Below the pieces are notes generated by a model, which saw only the letters and a list, made by a program, of their open reading frames with translations, was not told where the DNA came from and made no database searches. Source: Certhia americana (taxonomy: Eukaryota; Chordata; Aves; Passeriformes; Certhiidae). From it: DNA of 64,000 nt. Positions 1 to 12,700 of the stretch are shown here, piece by piece; the stretch's first letter is position 1, and every line of letters begins with the position of its first letter. The position numbers and the translations under genes were made by a program. Location of the stretch: NCBI GenBank assembly GCA_018697195.1, contig CM031864.1, positions 23,756,086-23,820,085 on the forward strand, given 5' to 3'.

Positions 1-1155
1 AACAGGAAGCTGCACATATATTTTCCATAATAAACATACGTGATCAGAAAGATGCTTTGGAATTCAAGCAACAATCCAGTCATCAAAAACCTTACAGGAG
101 GATAAGCCAAAGGTCTGTTTTTTTCCTAGCTGCTAATAGTATTACTTGAATTGTAGGTGACAAAAGAATCGTATATATTAAACAAAATTTTTGTTTGAAA
201 ATGCATCACAATTCCTTGGGATTTTCAGCTAGATTTACAGCTAGCTAGGTATCCCCCAGTCCATCAAAAGCCCCTGTGCCAATGGGACTCCAGGTGCTCC
301 AGCAAGCCTAATCCTGGTTTTTTGTTTGACTCCCATCTCTGCCAGCTGAATCTTTATCACACAGTTGCCACAAATGCCCTGTAGGATGCCTGTAACCCCC
401 TATTTTCACTTCTCTACTTTTCAATTTATTTCCCCATCCCTACTATCAGCTACCTTTTTGCCCCCTTTCCACTTTCTTATCTACTCTGTCTCCTAATTTC
501 TAATCAGCTTCTGCCTCTGGTAAAGGCCACTAGAAACTCTTGATTCTAAATCAGATTACAAATCTCTTTACAAATTTTCAATCAGATACCACAGTCCTGC
601 CTGACTTGAAATGCACCTGAGTGTACCTGCTCTCACAGGGGGGCTGCCAGATTTCACTTGTAACTCCACCAGAAAACAGGAAAATCAATAGTTTCAAGGA
701 GATGTAAGTATTTCTGTCAGGAGCTTCCCCTCAGCTATGCCCAAATCTCTGCCTGGTTCTAACCAAAGCCTTTTATCCTCCTGCCTCGCTCCAGGCATGC
801 AGACAGTGCATCTGTCTAAAGTCCAGAAATAAGGAGTATGGATGTAAAGAGGGTGCTCCCCTCCCTGACATACTGCAGTGATTAAACACTGATTTAGAAA
901 TATAGAGACTTTTTTCCTCTATCCCTCTGATTTCATGAGGTTTTTATCATGGGTTAGAGAATGTACAATCAAACATTAGTGTAAATTAACCAGGTTGAAG
1001 TAGGAAAACCAGACACAGGCTGGTCACATGAGCTGATCCCAATCTTGCTGCAAATCAAAACAACCAACCAATGAATAAATACAACTGGAGACAGAGGATT
1101 TCCATTGCTTTACATTGGTGGATTTGGTCTCAAGCACTCAGCAGCACACTGGTAC
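1..1155. other. Unique noncoding sequence, no gene seen
   Basis: AT-rich sequence with stops in all frames and no retroelement signature. A C/T-rich patch lies around 240-520. I see no exon that I can support. Confidence 0.6.
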
Positions 1156-1420
1156 TGATGCTTTATGTTTTAGCTATTATATTTTTTAGACTCTGTGCTG
1201 TTTTGGTGAGTAGTTTTAGGTTTCATATTCAGTGCTACTAAGCTCTCTTCGTGGTGTAGATAGACAAAACAATTCCTTCTCTAGTTTGATACCAAGGACA
1301 GCTTTCAGGCCCAAGAATGAAAACAACGGTGAAGTGAGAAGAAAATACAAGGAAGATGGAGCTTCATAACCTGAAGCTATGGTTGGACAATTGATTCTAA
1401 TGTGCTAATAGACCAGAACT

Positions 1421-1427
1421 TATAAAA
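1421..1427 (+). promoter_or_regulatory. LTR core promoter TATA box
   Basis: TATAAAA in the middle of the family A LTR. It is kept in the second copy at 44249-44255. Transcription would start about 25-30 bases downstream, at the U3/R border. Confidence 0.6.
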
Positions 1428-1537
1428 ATGTGAGACCTTGTGACCCAGGGGTCCATTTTGTGGCCACTTTGGGGTTCATCTTGGGTGTGGCCCAGCTGGA
1501 CTCTTGCGTGGCCCAAGAGTACCCATCGAGACCTTTT

Positions 1538-1543
1538 AATAAA
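1538..1543 (+). terminator. LTR polyadenylation signal
   Basis: AATAAA about 115 bases after the TATA box and about 60 bases before the LTR end. It is conserved at 44365-44370 in copy 2. Confidence 0.6.
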
Positions 1544-1608
1544 TCCCTACTTTATCCTTTGCCCTGTCTAGTCTCTGTTCTAGGTCAGGCTCCAGAAGGC
1601 ATCAGTAC

Positions 1609-4600
1609 CACAGTGTGTGAACACTTCATGCCTATGCAGAGAGATTAAAACACGAGGGTTTTGTTTCACCTCACAGAAACATAAATTGGCATTTAAGAGG
1701 GAGGGTCAGTGGGCAATCAAGCTGAAGGGGCAGCAGGGTGGGAGCACCAGAGGATCTGATGACAGCAGGAAGAGAAAGCAGCTCTCTGCAGTCAGGGGTG
1801 CTGCTCATTCATGCCCCTCTGCTTTCCCTCTTTTATCACCTCACAGACTGCCCCTTGTTATCTTCATTACTTGTATCTGTCAATATGAATATCACACTTC
1901 TACCCAAAAATATTCTCTGCACTATCTGAATATGAGAAAGATCTACTTTTCTCCTACCAGAGCGTGGATCACCCCTGGTTGGATTAGAAAGTGGAGTGTG
2001 CTGTTCTGACAGGAGAGAGCTTTCTGTGGTCACTGCAAATGGCACATGCATGCTATTAAATAAAGCATGATATGACTTAATTTTTATTCCTAAGTGTATC
2101 AACATGAACGTCTGGCAAGCCAGAACAGTAATTAATAATATCTGTAAACAATATTATTTGTTTTGATTGCATCCATAACTCTGAACCACTACTGATGGAA
2201 TTGCCAAAGTAAACAAGTTTTAATTTTTTACTCTTCCTCCATGTTCATACAGCCCTGATTTCTTCAGCTGCTGGCATTTTATAAATGTCATAGTTTATGA
2301 GGAAATAATAAAACCCCAGGTAACACCACACAACACTGTGACCTTTAGCTGAGGGATTGCTCTAAGTTCTTTAGTAAGCTCAGTAAAGAAATTTGGAGGT
2401 GAAAATTCAGGTTCTGGGAAGTAATTGAAGACTTCAAAGGTCACAGATTTTCTGTCTGTGAGTCAGACTCAGAAATATAATTTTTTTCTAATCTGATGCT
2501 TGGGATTTGATTTTTCTAATGCCCTACTTTAGCAACAAATGATAAACAGCTTTAACTGAAAATGTGGAAATTTTCATTATTATTTGGAACTGATTTTGTT
2601 TACAGTGACCAGTCAAGTCAAACCTAAAGGCATTCCCACTACTGGGGTTTTTGTCCAGGAAGTAGATTTTGTGAATATTCCCACAACAGTATTTCCAGTA
2701 GATCCTCTTAATAGGTACACACTGGCATTTAAGGAACAATTCCCAAAACACGGTTAGAGAAAAAAGGATTTTGAGGATGTTCTAAGAAGTTTATCAGAAT
2801 CACTTTGATGACATTTGAATTCTATCATAAGTTCAATAGGTGTTTTGACATTTGTAGGTGTTACCATAAATTATCTGTCATGAAATTTGAGTAAGAATCC
2901 TCCTCTAGGAAGAATATGTGTTCTTCTTCACATGAGTCTGTTCATGTGTATCCCAGTGGAATTACAGATTTTTAATCCACAGACTTCAAGAATTGAGGAG
3001 CGTGCACCAGTTTAGTTTATACTGCCTAGAAAATGGAATTGGGTACAGATTGTCAAGTTCTTTAGATTTTGCTGATAGGACAGACATTAAACCATTTCTC
3101 ACCACTAAAACAGTTCCATCTAAAGCTGCATGAAATGTAACATTACAATAACCAGAAGCAGCAAAACTGAAAACCAGCTAAACAATTAATACTCAGCCAA
3201 CAAATCACTACGGATAGAAAAAAGAGAAATAAAAGTTAGAGTATTGCATGCAGGTACTTGATGAAATAAGTCCAGGCAGTGCAGACATAATTGCAGTGAT
3301 AGTGCCACAAAGGCAAGAACAGTCACTGTTTTCCTGTGTGTTGCATTTGAAATAAAAGCAGGAAGAATCAGCCATCCTCTGGGAAGTTGTAGGAATGAAA
3401 ATTTTGTTATAGGTAGCACAAGAGACATCGGACAACTGCTTCCAAAATGAAGCATTACTAATCCCAGAAAAGGTAGAGAAGATATCCAATGTGAATAAGA
3501 CACGTTCGTTGCAACAACATAAAATTTTATAGAAATTGGTGACACTGGAGAAAGTGAATGACAGTCACTGCTGCAGGACAGCTTTATTTTTGTTCCAGTG
3601 GTCTTAAACCTGCAACATGTGCTTCAATACTCTTGGGATGAGAAAACAGAAATTATATCTTTGGGATAGAATAGGAAGGCTGAAATACACCCAGAACTTA
3701 ATAGGTACAATCCTGGACAATCACTTCAGTGTGAGCTCATGTGAGAGTTGTGGTTAAAGTCATGGAGTTTCTGCATACACATATGAAAAGAGATATTTTC
3801 TTGCCGGGATGCACAGCTCCTTCCTACTCCAGTCATGACTTCCAATAGATTAATTCCTCACTTTCAGAAAAAAGTGGCAATGCAGAACATAGAATAATAA
3901 AGTAATTCACACTTGCCTTAGCCCAAGTTTAAATGACTTCACTCAGCTCCTAAAGCATCTTGATCACGATTCAAAAAACCTCAACAATTGACAAGTGGTG
4001 AAGTGAGTTGTTTGATCAAAGTCTGAAGTCAGCACTTTGTTGCAGAGTCTGCCATCTGTTCATTACAGTCATGCATGGAACACACCAGCTTGCTGCTGGA
4101 ATGGTGCGAATTGTGACACTGCTGGCACACACACTTAGGAGCACTTTTATAATATTGATAATTCTGTAAGAGGAAAGGAAGCATTTGAGCAGTTTGCCAT
4201 TTTTAGCTCCAATGAGCTATAAATGTTAATGGTAGTGTGAGCACTGGGGGTCTCTGAACTCTCAAAGTTGTGCTACATTTAGGTCAGAACTGTGAAGTCA
4301 GTTCTAAAATAAATATTAAAAAATTCAGAAGTATCTTTAGCACATGGAGAAGCATCTCAGTAGTAGGTCACTTGGTAATTCCATAGAGAAATTTTAGTGT
4401 TTTGGTGAATTAATGCATCCTGTAAATATTGCAGAAAAGGGTAACCATTACCTCACTGTAACTGTCTCTGAATTGTAGTGGTACCATTTTGTAATATTTA
4501 TTACAAAATATCACAAAACCATCAAACTTACAGCTTCCTGTGTCATGCACTATAATCTCCTAATGCCTGAATTGTAAGAAGAAATTTTTGAAAAAATCTC

Positions 4601-6637
4601 ATAACTCTCACTATGCTAAAAATTCCTCTTCTAAGTCTCTCTCCATTCACATTTTATGGGTGTCACCTTTTTGCAGCTCACATTTTCAAATTTATTAAGT
4701 CTAGTTGCATTTTTTTGGTCCAAAGCTGCAGTTTGTGCTTAGAAGGCTTTTGCATGTTGTTGCTGCTTGGACCTCAGGAAAATGATCTATCACTACATTT
4801 CAGCCCTTCACTACCTACATATATAATGGATTTTAGAATAAAAGATTCATCAGAAAAAGAGTAGATGAAATCACAGATTTGCCTGTTAATAAGGGAACTC
4901 TTGCACTCACACAGAATAATTTTAGGGAAAAGCCTATTTTATACCCAGATATAACAATCTCTTCCTTAAATCGTGAAAAAGAAATTTCCTATTCCAGTTA
5001 CCTACTCTTAGATGTAAAATCCACACAAAATTATGATTATGATTGTACAATAAACAACATTATTACTGATAAATAATAAAGGCTTTGCCAATGCAAAAAA
5101 AAAAGCATATTTTTAAACTCAACATGCAATGATTATGGAAGACAGCATGAGATTTATCTCTACAGATTTCGCAGCGTGACTCATTCATAATAACCTTTAA
5201 TACCCTCCAACAAAAATCTGCTAAAAGCTATTCTGTCATAGAAAATAATATTTTAAATGCACTTTGCACATATAACACCAATTTATAGTGGTTTTTTTGT
5301 TTTTATTTTTTTAAAGTGGTATTTTGCACTTGCATTGTCCATCCTACAAAAAATAGATTTGGGGTGACCTCACAGACACCGCCGACATCGAGATCGTGTC
5401 CCAGCTGTGACTGAATGCAATAACAGAGTAAGACAGCAGATTTTCTGCATAGAGCAGCATGTAGAAAGTATTAATTAGAAGTTATTAGGAACCTAATCTG
5501 AGGGTCATTTAGGAAAGGTCAGGTGAAACCATTTCAACGAGGAAATAGAATATGAATGCCTCTTTGCTTCTCTCTTCCATCATTAAGCACTCATTAGCAG
5601 ACATGATTAAGCGAAGTGTTTGAAATCCTGCAATGAGTTCCCTCAGTCTGTGCAGCAGCTGGTTAAGGATTGTTCTGCAGTAGATTGAGCCATCTAATGA
5701 GATGGTCTGATAAAGATTTCAAGCAGAAGAAATTGTGTTCTTCAAAAATCCTCAGAGACTGGATTTTCTTCTGTGTTCAGATTTTTTGTTTTGGTGAAGA
5801 GAGAAAATGATGAATTCCTATACAAACCCATTCAGCCCTAAAGGAAATTAGCTTTGTAAGGGGCAGGGGGCAGGAAAATGGAATTCTCTATTCAAGATTC
5901 ACTAGTAAGAGAATCTGTTCAAGTTATTTCATTATAGCTTTGGCAAGAACGAGGGGGAAAATATACCTTGTTCTCATTCTTGAGGAAATCTTGCAAAGAT
6001 TTGCTGCAGCAGCAAAGCAGTGCTCTGAAGCAAGATCAGGATCTGAATTTTTACTATGAGCCATTGAGAGGTCTTAAGTGGGAAGATGGAGGTCTGATAA
6101 CACAGTTCTTATTAGGGCTCCTGTTTCAGGAGACTGTGGATAGAAGTGGAAATCTCTGTTTATCTCCTCACTGATCTATTAAATCCCTCACTGATCATCT
6201 TTGAGGGTAACTACAAAAAGTTGCTGTGGTTATTAGGAGCTAATGGCTTTGATTCCCCAATGCATGAGAGGTTTGGGGGGTTTTATTGCAAGTAAGGCAG
6301 AAGCCAGCTGCTGTGGGATCCAGCGGGGGGATATTCCCCTGGAAGTCACTTCTGGCTGCAGTAACTTCTTGCTGGGGCTGTAGAGAAACACAACCAAGGA
6401 AGAAAGGATGCACTTTGGACTCCTTTCTCAAGAAATACTTTTAAGAAAGGATATCCTCTGTGGCATGCTACAGGAATACAAAAGAGATTTCAGCCTACTT
6501 GGCTGATAGTGACACCTGGTTCCCATTTACTAAGCCTGAGAAAAGGGATCACTCCATAAATGCCACATTCTTCATGGCTCCAGTCACAAGTCTGACACAT
6601 TAAAGGCTCCTCAGATCTGGTGCTGCCTTTCCTCTCC
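1609..6637. other. Unique noncoding sequence with a conserved-element candidate
   Basis: About 5 kb without a supportable gene. The reading frames (up to 119 codons, at 3186-3545 on the minus strand) resemble no family I know and overlap others in rival frames. The stretch 5390-5740 has balanced composition, no repeats and several ATTA/TAAT cores, so it could be a conserved noncoding element. A minus-strand AATAAA near 6280 (seen as TTTATT on the plus strand), inside a G/C-richer patch at 6260-6440, may mark a decayed retroelement end, but I see no borders. Confidence 0.5.
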
Positions 6638-7020
6638 AAATCTATTCTGTCCTTGTACCAAATCAAAGATTAAATATGCTCCTCCAATCCCATGGTGTAG
6701 ATGTAATTAAGTTCTTCTAACTTCTCTTGGAAGTTACTCATTTCTGCACAAGATATGTAAATATTTAGGAGGAAAGAGTAGTCCTAAGAAAGGAAATGTG
6801 TGCTGCTGTCCTGTTCAGGTGCAAGGGAATGTTTTTAATCAAGTTATGTTTGGTTTTCTATTTTGTTTTCTATTTTTGCTACATTGAACAATCCAAAGCA
6901 GTTCAGATTGGCTTCCACTTGGTACCACATACTTGTTCCAATATAAAATTGAAGGAAACTGAAAAACAGCCACTTAAAACTATCTGCTCAAAATAAAGTT
7001 TCTTCTTGTAATATTGTAAG
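6638..7020 (+). repeat. 383-bp inverted repeat, plus-strand arm
   Basis: This segment matches the reverse complement of 9383-9765 along its whole length, at about 95% identity by eye, and both copies are exactly 383 bp. The match stops abruptly at both ends (AAATCTA at one border, ATTGTAAG at the other). Near its right end it has AATAAA followed by a T-rich tail, like the end of a polyadenylated transcript or an LTR R region. I found no TG/CA ends, target duplication or protein. It may be an uncharacterised interspersed repeat present twice, a duplicated transcript end, or a local inverted duplication. A 66-codon frame inside it is repeated in the other arm because of the copy, not because it is shown to be coding. 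Confidence 0.85.
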
Positions 7021-7522
7021 ATTTTCAAACCACTTTATTATAAAAATAACAAAAGTAACTGACATTAAAAGTTTTATTTTTAAAGAAATTAAAGTTTTAA
7101 AAGATGGAAAAAGTTATTTTGCATTTCTTCCCATTTTCCTCCAACTAGGACAAAAATACCAGTGCATTCAGCTCTATAAACTCATCAATACAAACCTATG
7201 GAAAAAAGGCATTCACGGAGCAGACATTCTCCTGGCACATAATTTCATTCTCAGCTTACTCATAATTTATGAAGAAAAGAGCTTTTACTGTCTCCCAAAT
7301 GCAACAATCACTTCAGTACACATAATTTTGTCTGAAACTGAAATTACTCAGTCTTGAATGTACCTCTGAAACAGCCATTTCTGCTAAGCATTTTCAACAA
7401 TTATTTTTTGAACGACATTCAGAGATAAACCAAAAAACATAGAAGTCCCAAATCAATATAAAGATTTTTAAAGAGCCTCAGCCTTTGGTTAAGAGTTTTC
7501 AATTGCTGGCAGCAGCAAACTC

Positions 7523-7546
7523 TTTTTTTTTTTTTTTTTTTTTTTT
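7523..7546. repeat. Poly-T run (24)
   Basis: Twenty-four consecutive T. It could be a simple-repeat expansion or the poly-A tail of a minus-strand retroposed sequence. The sequence to its right shows no recognisable retrocopy. Confidence 0.9.
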
Positions 7547-9101
7547 CCTGGAGAAGCACCTTTGCCTTTCTCATGATTACCTTAAGAGCTGTATCCCATC
7601 TTCCTCTCCAAGTGATATTCATATTTCCAGATTTTGCCTCAGAGCTATCTGCAGAACAAGAATTCCACTTGACTAAGATTCTGAGAATTTAAAATATGGG
7701 TTTACTCTGATTCTAAAAGAAAATGCTATCAACTCCATAAAGGAAATACATTTAGCTGAAGACAATTTGCTTTGCTCCAGGCAGATGTTTTTTTAACTTT
7801 CTATTTGGCATTATGACACCAAATATATCCTATATAATATTATACTATAAATACAACATATAGAAAATATGTAATATTGGTATTACAATCTAAAACTTAA
7901 AAAAAACCCCAAAACCTGTTCTAAGAAAAAGTTCTACTGTTTGTAACATGTTTTAACATAGAATAAAAAAGGTTTCCAGGCCGTTTTCCTATTTCCAGAT
8001 GTTTATTTTTTCTTGGAATACATTTCTAAGAATAAAGCCCTGTTTTAATTGAGGGTTTTGAATTAATTTGAGCCTGTCAGAAATGACTGTGATGCATTTT
8101 CTACCTGCCACAGTGAGGAACTCTGGCCACTGAGGAGTTGGTGCAGTGAAGTGCCCAGTTCAGTCCTGTACAGGCACCAGGGGTGCAGGTGGCCCCTGCC
8201 AGACTGGGCTGATTTCCAGATTTCCCACTGGAAACCTGGGTGTGCCCTTAAAAAATATCCCATTCTCTGGTGGCTAAAGTCTGGCTGAATTCAGATGTCC
8301 TGCAAGAATTCCCAGGTATGGGATCCTGAAGAGGATTTCACATAGAGCAAGTCATAGAACCAGCCTGAGAAGCTTCATGAGGACAAAGTTACTGTTAGTT
8401 CTTATCAGTGATTCTTCAATATTCTGGATGTATGACTGCGTGAATGTCAAAGCAAAGTGCAACAAGAAAAATGCTCCACACAATGCTGTTATTACATTGA
8501 TTTTTTTTTCCCAATTTCCTCTGTTTCGGAAATCAGTTAAAGGCCTTCATGTTTCAAACATCACACTCCACGCTCCTCTGAGTGACAAGTCTCCCTCACA
8601 GAGCTCCTTGTTTGACTTAATACAAAAACATAACCAGCACCAAGATATTGATAGTAGGAATGGCTTTTCAGTAAGATATCTTAATGCATGTAAAGCATTT
8701 TTAATGGTTTGTTTAGTGGAACTTATCAATATTTATGTATAAACTAGATATTCTAAAAATATCTATACTTACCCTTTCAAAACCGATTTGGATACTTTGA
8801 TTGTTGTTCAGGGAGCATCAGGCACTGATGTACATGCACTGACATTTACTGTGCTCCATCACCACTGTTTTCAGGTATGCCACAACTTTTATTCATTTGC
8901 AAACCTTGTGCAAACTCAGTAAGACCAGAATAAAGGACTTACTGAGAATAAAGAATGAAACAGAGCTTGGTTCTGTGCAAAAGCACCAGCTCAAGCCCTT
9001 ATCCATGTTCTGTGCAATAACACACTCATCTGTTTGCCTTAGAATCAGACATGAGAAGGGAATTACAAAAAGTTACAAATTTGGAATAAAACAACAACAA
9101 T

Positions 9102-9104
<3 letters not shown>

Positions 9105-9133
<29 letters not shown>
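9105..9133. repeat. Poly-T run (29)
   Basis: Twenty-nine consecutive T, the longest homopolymer in the window, about 250 bp from the minus-strand arm of the inverted repeat. No retrocopy body is recognised next to it. Confidence 0.9.
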
Positions 9134-9136
<3 letters not shown>

Positions 9137-9382
9137 GATGATTAAACATCCTCCTTCTTCCAGGAACTGCTCACTAACTGTATGCAAACTGCCCATGGGA
9201 ATATTCCAAAGACCACAGTCCTTGGTGCCATACAGCAAATCTCACATATTGCAGCAGTGACCAACATGTGTCCTCCTTCAGGTCTCTCTAAAGCTGGCCG
9301 TGCATGGACTGCCAACTGGAAATCCAGCTTAATTCTTTTATTGCTTTGGTTTTTTTTAAGCATTTGGAACTTCGCTAGTATG

Positions 9383-9765
9383 CTTACAATATTACAAAAA
9401 GAAACTTTATTATGAGCAGATAAGTTTTAAGTGGCTGTTTTTCAGTTTCCTTCAATTTTATATTGGAACAAGTACCTGGTTCCAAGTGGAAGCCAATCTG
9501 AACTGCTTTGGATTGTTCAATGTAGCAAAAATAGAAAATAAAATAGAAAATCAAACATAACTTGGTTAAAAACATTTCCTTGCACCTGAACAGGACAGCA
9601 GCACACATTTCCTTTCTTAGGATTACTCTTTCCTTCTAAATATTTACATATCATGACAGAAATGAGCAACTTCCAAGAGAAGTTAGAAGAACTTAATTAC
9701 ATCTACACCATGTGATTGGAGGAGCAGATTTAATCTTTGATTTGGTGCAAGGACAGAGTAGATTT
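9383..9765 (-). repeat. 383-bp inverted repeat, minus-strand arm
   Basis: Reverse-complement partner of 6638-7020. Differences are scattered single substitutions with at most one- or two-base gaps. The outer border runs into a short T run at 9763-9770. The flanks of the two arms share no sequence, so the duplicated unit is limited to these 383 bp. Confidence 0.85.
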
Positions 9766-12700
9766 TTTTTTCTGCCTCTCAGGGCAAAATCTTTACACCA
9801 AGAGAGGATCAGATCCATCCTTGAAACATTAAATGCTTGGAGATTCTGCCATAAATCAGGAAAACATTTCCTTCCTTCACTACTCTTCACATAAAGTAAA
9901 GATTTATAATGGGCCACTAAAGAGAATGTGAACAGAGTCTATAAAGGTACGGCTCCTCACAGCAGCTTTTAAATGTTTACTTTTTTAGCTATAACAGCCT
10001 GGAGATACAGGATGCTATGTTTTCATGTACAGGCTTCTGACAAAGATGAACATTTTAGTCCCAGGGTCACATTCTCTACTTCCACTGTTCTTTTAAGACA
10101 CTTTTTTTTTTTTTTTTTAAATTAAAATTCCGATTTCTACCTAATGTGCTTCCACCTGTCCATTTAATTTTCTTCACATGCCTGTCTACCCCTTCTCCAG
10201 AAATACAAGCTGCTTTTTCATTTGGCTGCTGTATTTCACTTGGGGAGTGTTCTCCATTCTGCCTGAAATGTCTTGGGTTTTTGCAAAGTGTTCTGTTATG
10301 CCACGAGGACAAGTCTTGATCCCGTAGTACTGTCCCCAAGTGAATGATTGGGACCCTTTGAAACATGTCCCTCTGTGTGGCATTCTCGTGTCTGCCACAA
10401 AACAGGATCCATTTGCTGGGTACAAGCTGCACCCAACTGCACAAGGAATGATTTGTTCCACAAGATGTCACAATGTGACAAGTCCTGTCAAAGAGAAGAC
10501 AATTTTCAGTTATCAAGGTTAACACCTGTTAATCTAAATAGTGATTAGGCACTTCAAAGAGAATGGCTCATCAGATACATCCTTGGAGTTAGAAGCAAAT
10601 TCAGAAGGGTTTTAAAAAGGTCCAGTTTTCCACAACTTGGGAGGAGAATTTCCCCCAGTTTAGAAGGACAATGAATGTCACTGCTCCATGACCTCTCAAT
10701 TATGAGAGGCACTCATTGCTTCAAAACTCCAAGAATCTTATTTCTCCACAGAAAACAAGGCAAGTGTTCTATTAGCTTCAGGAATTATAATCCTGTCATT
10801 AATATTTTTATCTACAGAGTTTAGGCTGCTTTATTTTATTACACATAAACCAACACATCACAGGTTTGACAGTGGTTGTATTGAGCAGACAGACACACAT
10901 CTTCTTTTTGATTAATGAGAGGTTTTATGAAGGAAAGCGCTCATTTAGGAATTATGTCTGAGGCTGTATTGCAAAGACTTGTCTGCACGAGTACATTAAA
11001 GGTGATAAAATATTTAGAACTACTTTAATGAATCTATTCTTATCTCTAAAAGAAAAAAAGAGAGGGCAATTCATGCAGTTAGTGCTTAATGGAAGAGGAT
11101 TTTGTGCTGATGTGTACTGTTTTGTTAACCTCCCTCTAGTTAATTCACTATCTGTTACTGAAAAGGCCTCTCACAAGATATGGTAAGGGATTTTCTCCTG
11201 TAAGCCAGGGCCAATAATTAACAGAGTGAGCTGCCCTGGGTTGATACCACTACCAGTATCAGCCATGCTTCTCTGTGTCATCTACTACACACTCAAGATC
11301 TTATAGGTGCAGCCATTTGTCAACCTTTTCTTTTACAGAAAAAGAAAAAAATTAAGTGTGAAAACTGCAGATGAAGTAGTGGAAACCCTGTGCAAAAACT
11401 GCAGATAAAATAAGAGAGCACACTGACTTAAGTAAAAGGGTTTTTCATTAGCTCTGGTAAAAATATGAGGATTTTTTCATTAGCTTCAGTGGCAGTGCTT
11501 TTATTCTAAAGCAGATTTTACTGGAAGAACTTCTGCCAAATTGACCTCTATTTTAACTGACAAAGACTGGAGAAAGCAGTTCCTTTTCCTCTCATTTGGC
11601 TCATTCTTTTCCAACAATGTGTTTTCTGGTGTTTAAAAGTAATACTTTAAAAAATGTACACTATATTTATTCCCTATTTTTATTAATTTTCACCCATGAA
11701 GCATGGTGCACTGGATTTTCTATCCAAATATTGCTGGAATCACTTCTATGAAGAGAACTGCTGGATTCTTTTCTATGTGACAGAAATGTCTTAATGGCAA
11801 TGAAAACCATATTTTTTTCACGTTAGAGCCAAGCATGCTGTATCATTAATGCAAGGGACTGAGAGTGAAATTATCAGGGTCATCGAGCAGCTGTGGGCAA
11901 ATCATTTAGAACAGCCTTCCCCAAGTCATTAAATCAGACAGCCAATTATGATTTCACGTATGCAACACCCATGAAAATCAGGTCAGTCATCTGCAGTGCC
12001 CCATCCCAGTTTATCATACATGCTTTGTGAGATAATGTCAATCTCTGTGACTGTATTTCTCCCTGTCTAAGATTAAAAATGTTTTGGGTCTTTCTCAAAG
12101 GTATGTAATATGGGTTAACTAATTAATTTAATGCATAAATATCACTAAGTAATTAAACCTCTTAAAGATCCACGGATGAAAGCTGCAATTGAAACTCTGT
12201 CCTTAGGAAGCTGATGCTAAGAAACGTGCAGTTGTTCGAAGCAGCTCTAATGAGGTTCCAACATACATCATTCACTTCTCACTGGGTACAATAATCCATT
12301 TGGATTGGAAAAAGAATGGTAACAGGTATTTCTTCTTTCATGATTACAAGCAAAACGGGTATGGAAAATATACTGCTCATCCTGTTGCTGCAAATTGTGA
12401 CACTGAATGGCTGACAACTGAATTTTTGTGTGAAAGAAGGCATTAAAGGTTTAGAAAGATTAGAGAAGAAGCTGATTTAGAGTGTAACATTATCCTCTGA
12501 CCTACAACATATAATGAGTAATGTGTTCTAAAATTAGAGAGCATGTCCAGGCAGGATGTGGAAAGGTTATGTCTGAATGATGCTGTATTATTAATTGCTG
12601 ACCATTTGAGGCAGAGTCCAACAGAAAGACACTTCTCGTATCTTCTAAGCTCTTTGTCTCCCACTTCCTACAAATATTCAGTAAGAGAGAAAAATATTTT

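Larger units (their letters stand above)
1156..1604 (+). mobile_element. Solo LTR of an endogenous retrovirus, family A, copy 1
   Basis: A 449-bp element starts TGATGC and ends GGCATCA, so its ends form a near-perfect short inverted repeat (TGATGCY/GGCATCA). It is flanked by the 4-bp direct repeat GTAC at 1152-1155 and 1605-1608, a target-site duplication. Inside, in plus orientation, lie a TATA box (1421-1427) and a polyadenylation signal (1538-1543) in the usual LTR spacing. A second copy lies at 43988-44431, about 94% identical by eye. No internal retroviral sequence adjoins either side, so this is a solo LTR left by recombination between the two LTRs of a provirus. A 4-bp duplication is typical of class I (gammaretrovirus-like) ERVs. 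The class is inferred; the LTR structure and duplication are seen directly. A 72-codon frame beginning at 1430 lies within the transcribed part and is not a gene. Confidence 0.88.
7021..9382. other. Spacer between the inverted repeat arms
   Basis: 2,362 bp of AT-rich sequence containing two long T runs (7523-7546 and 9105-9133) and a G/C-richer patch at 8050-8250. A 121-codon plus-strand frame at 8377-8742 resembles nothing known and overlaps a minus-strand frame. No gene is supported. Confidence 0.55.

Noticed and set aside
3186..3545. 119-codon minus-strand frame with hydrophobic residues
   Set aside because: No recognisable domain, and a second minus-strand frame overlaps it. It fits chance in AT-rich DNA.
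6638..9765. The 383-bp arms as terminal inverted repeats of a DNA transposon
   Set aside because: No target duplication flanks the outer ends, and the interior has no transposase-like frame. Kept only as an unexplained inverted repeat.
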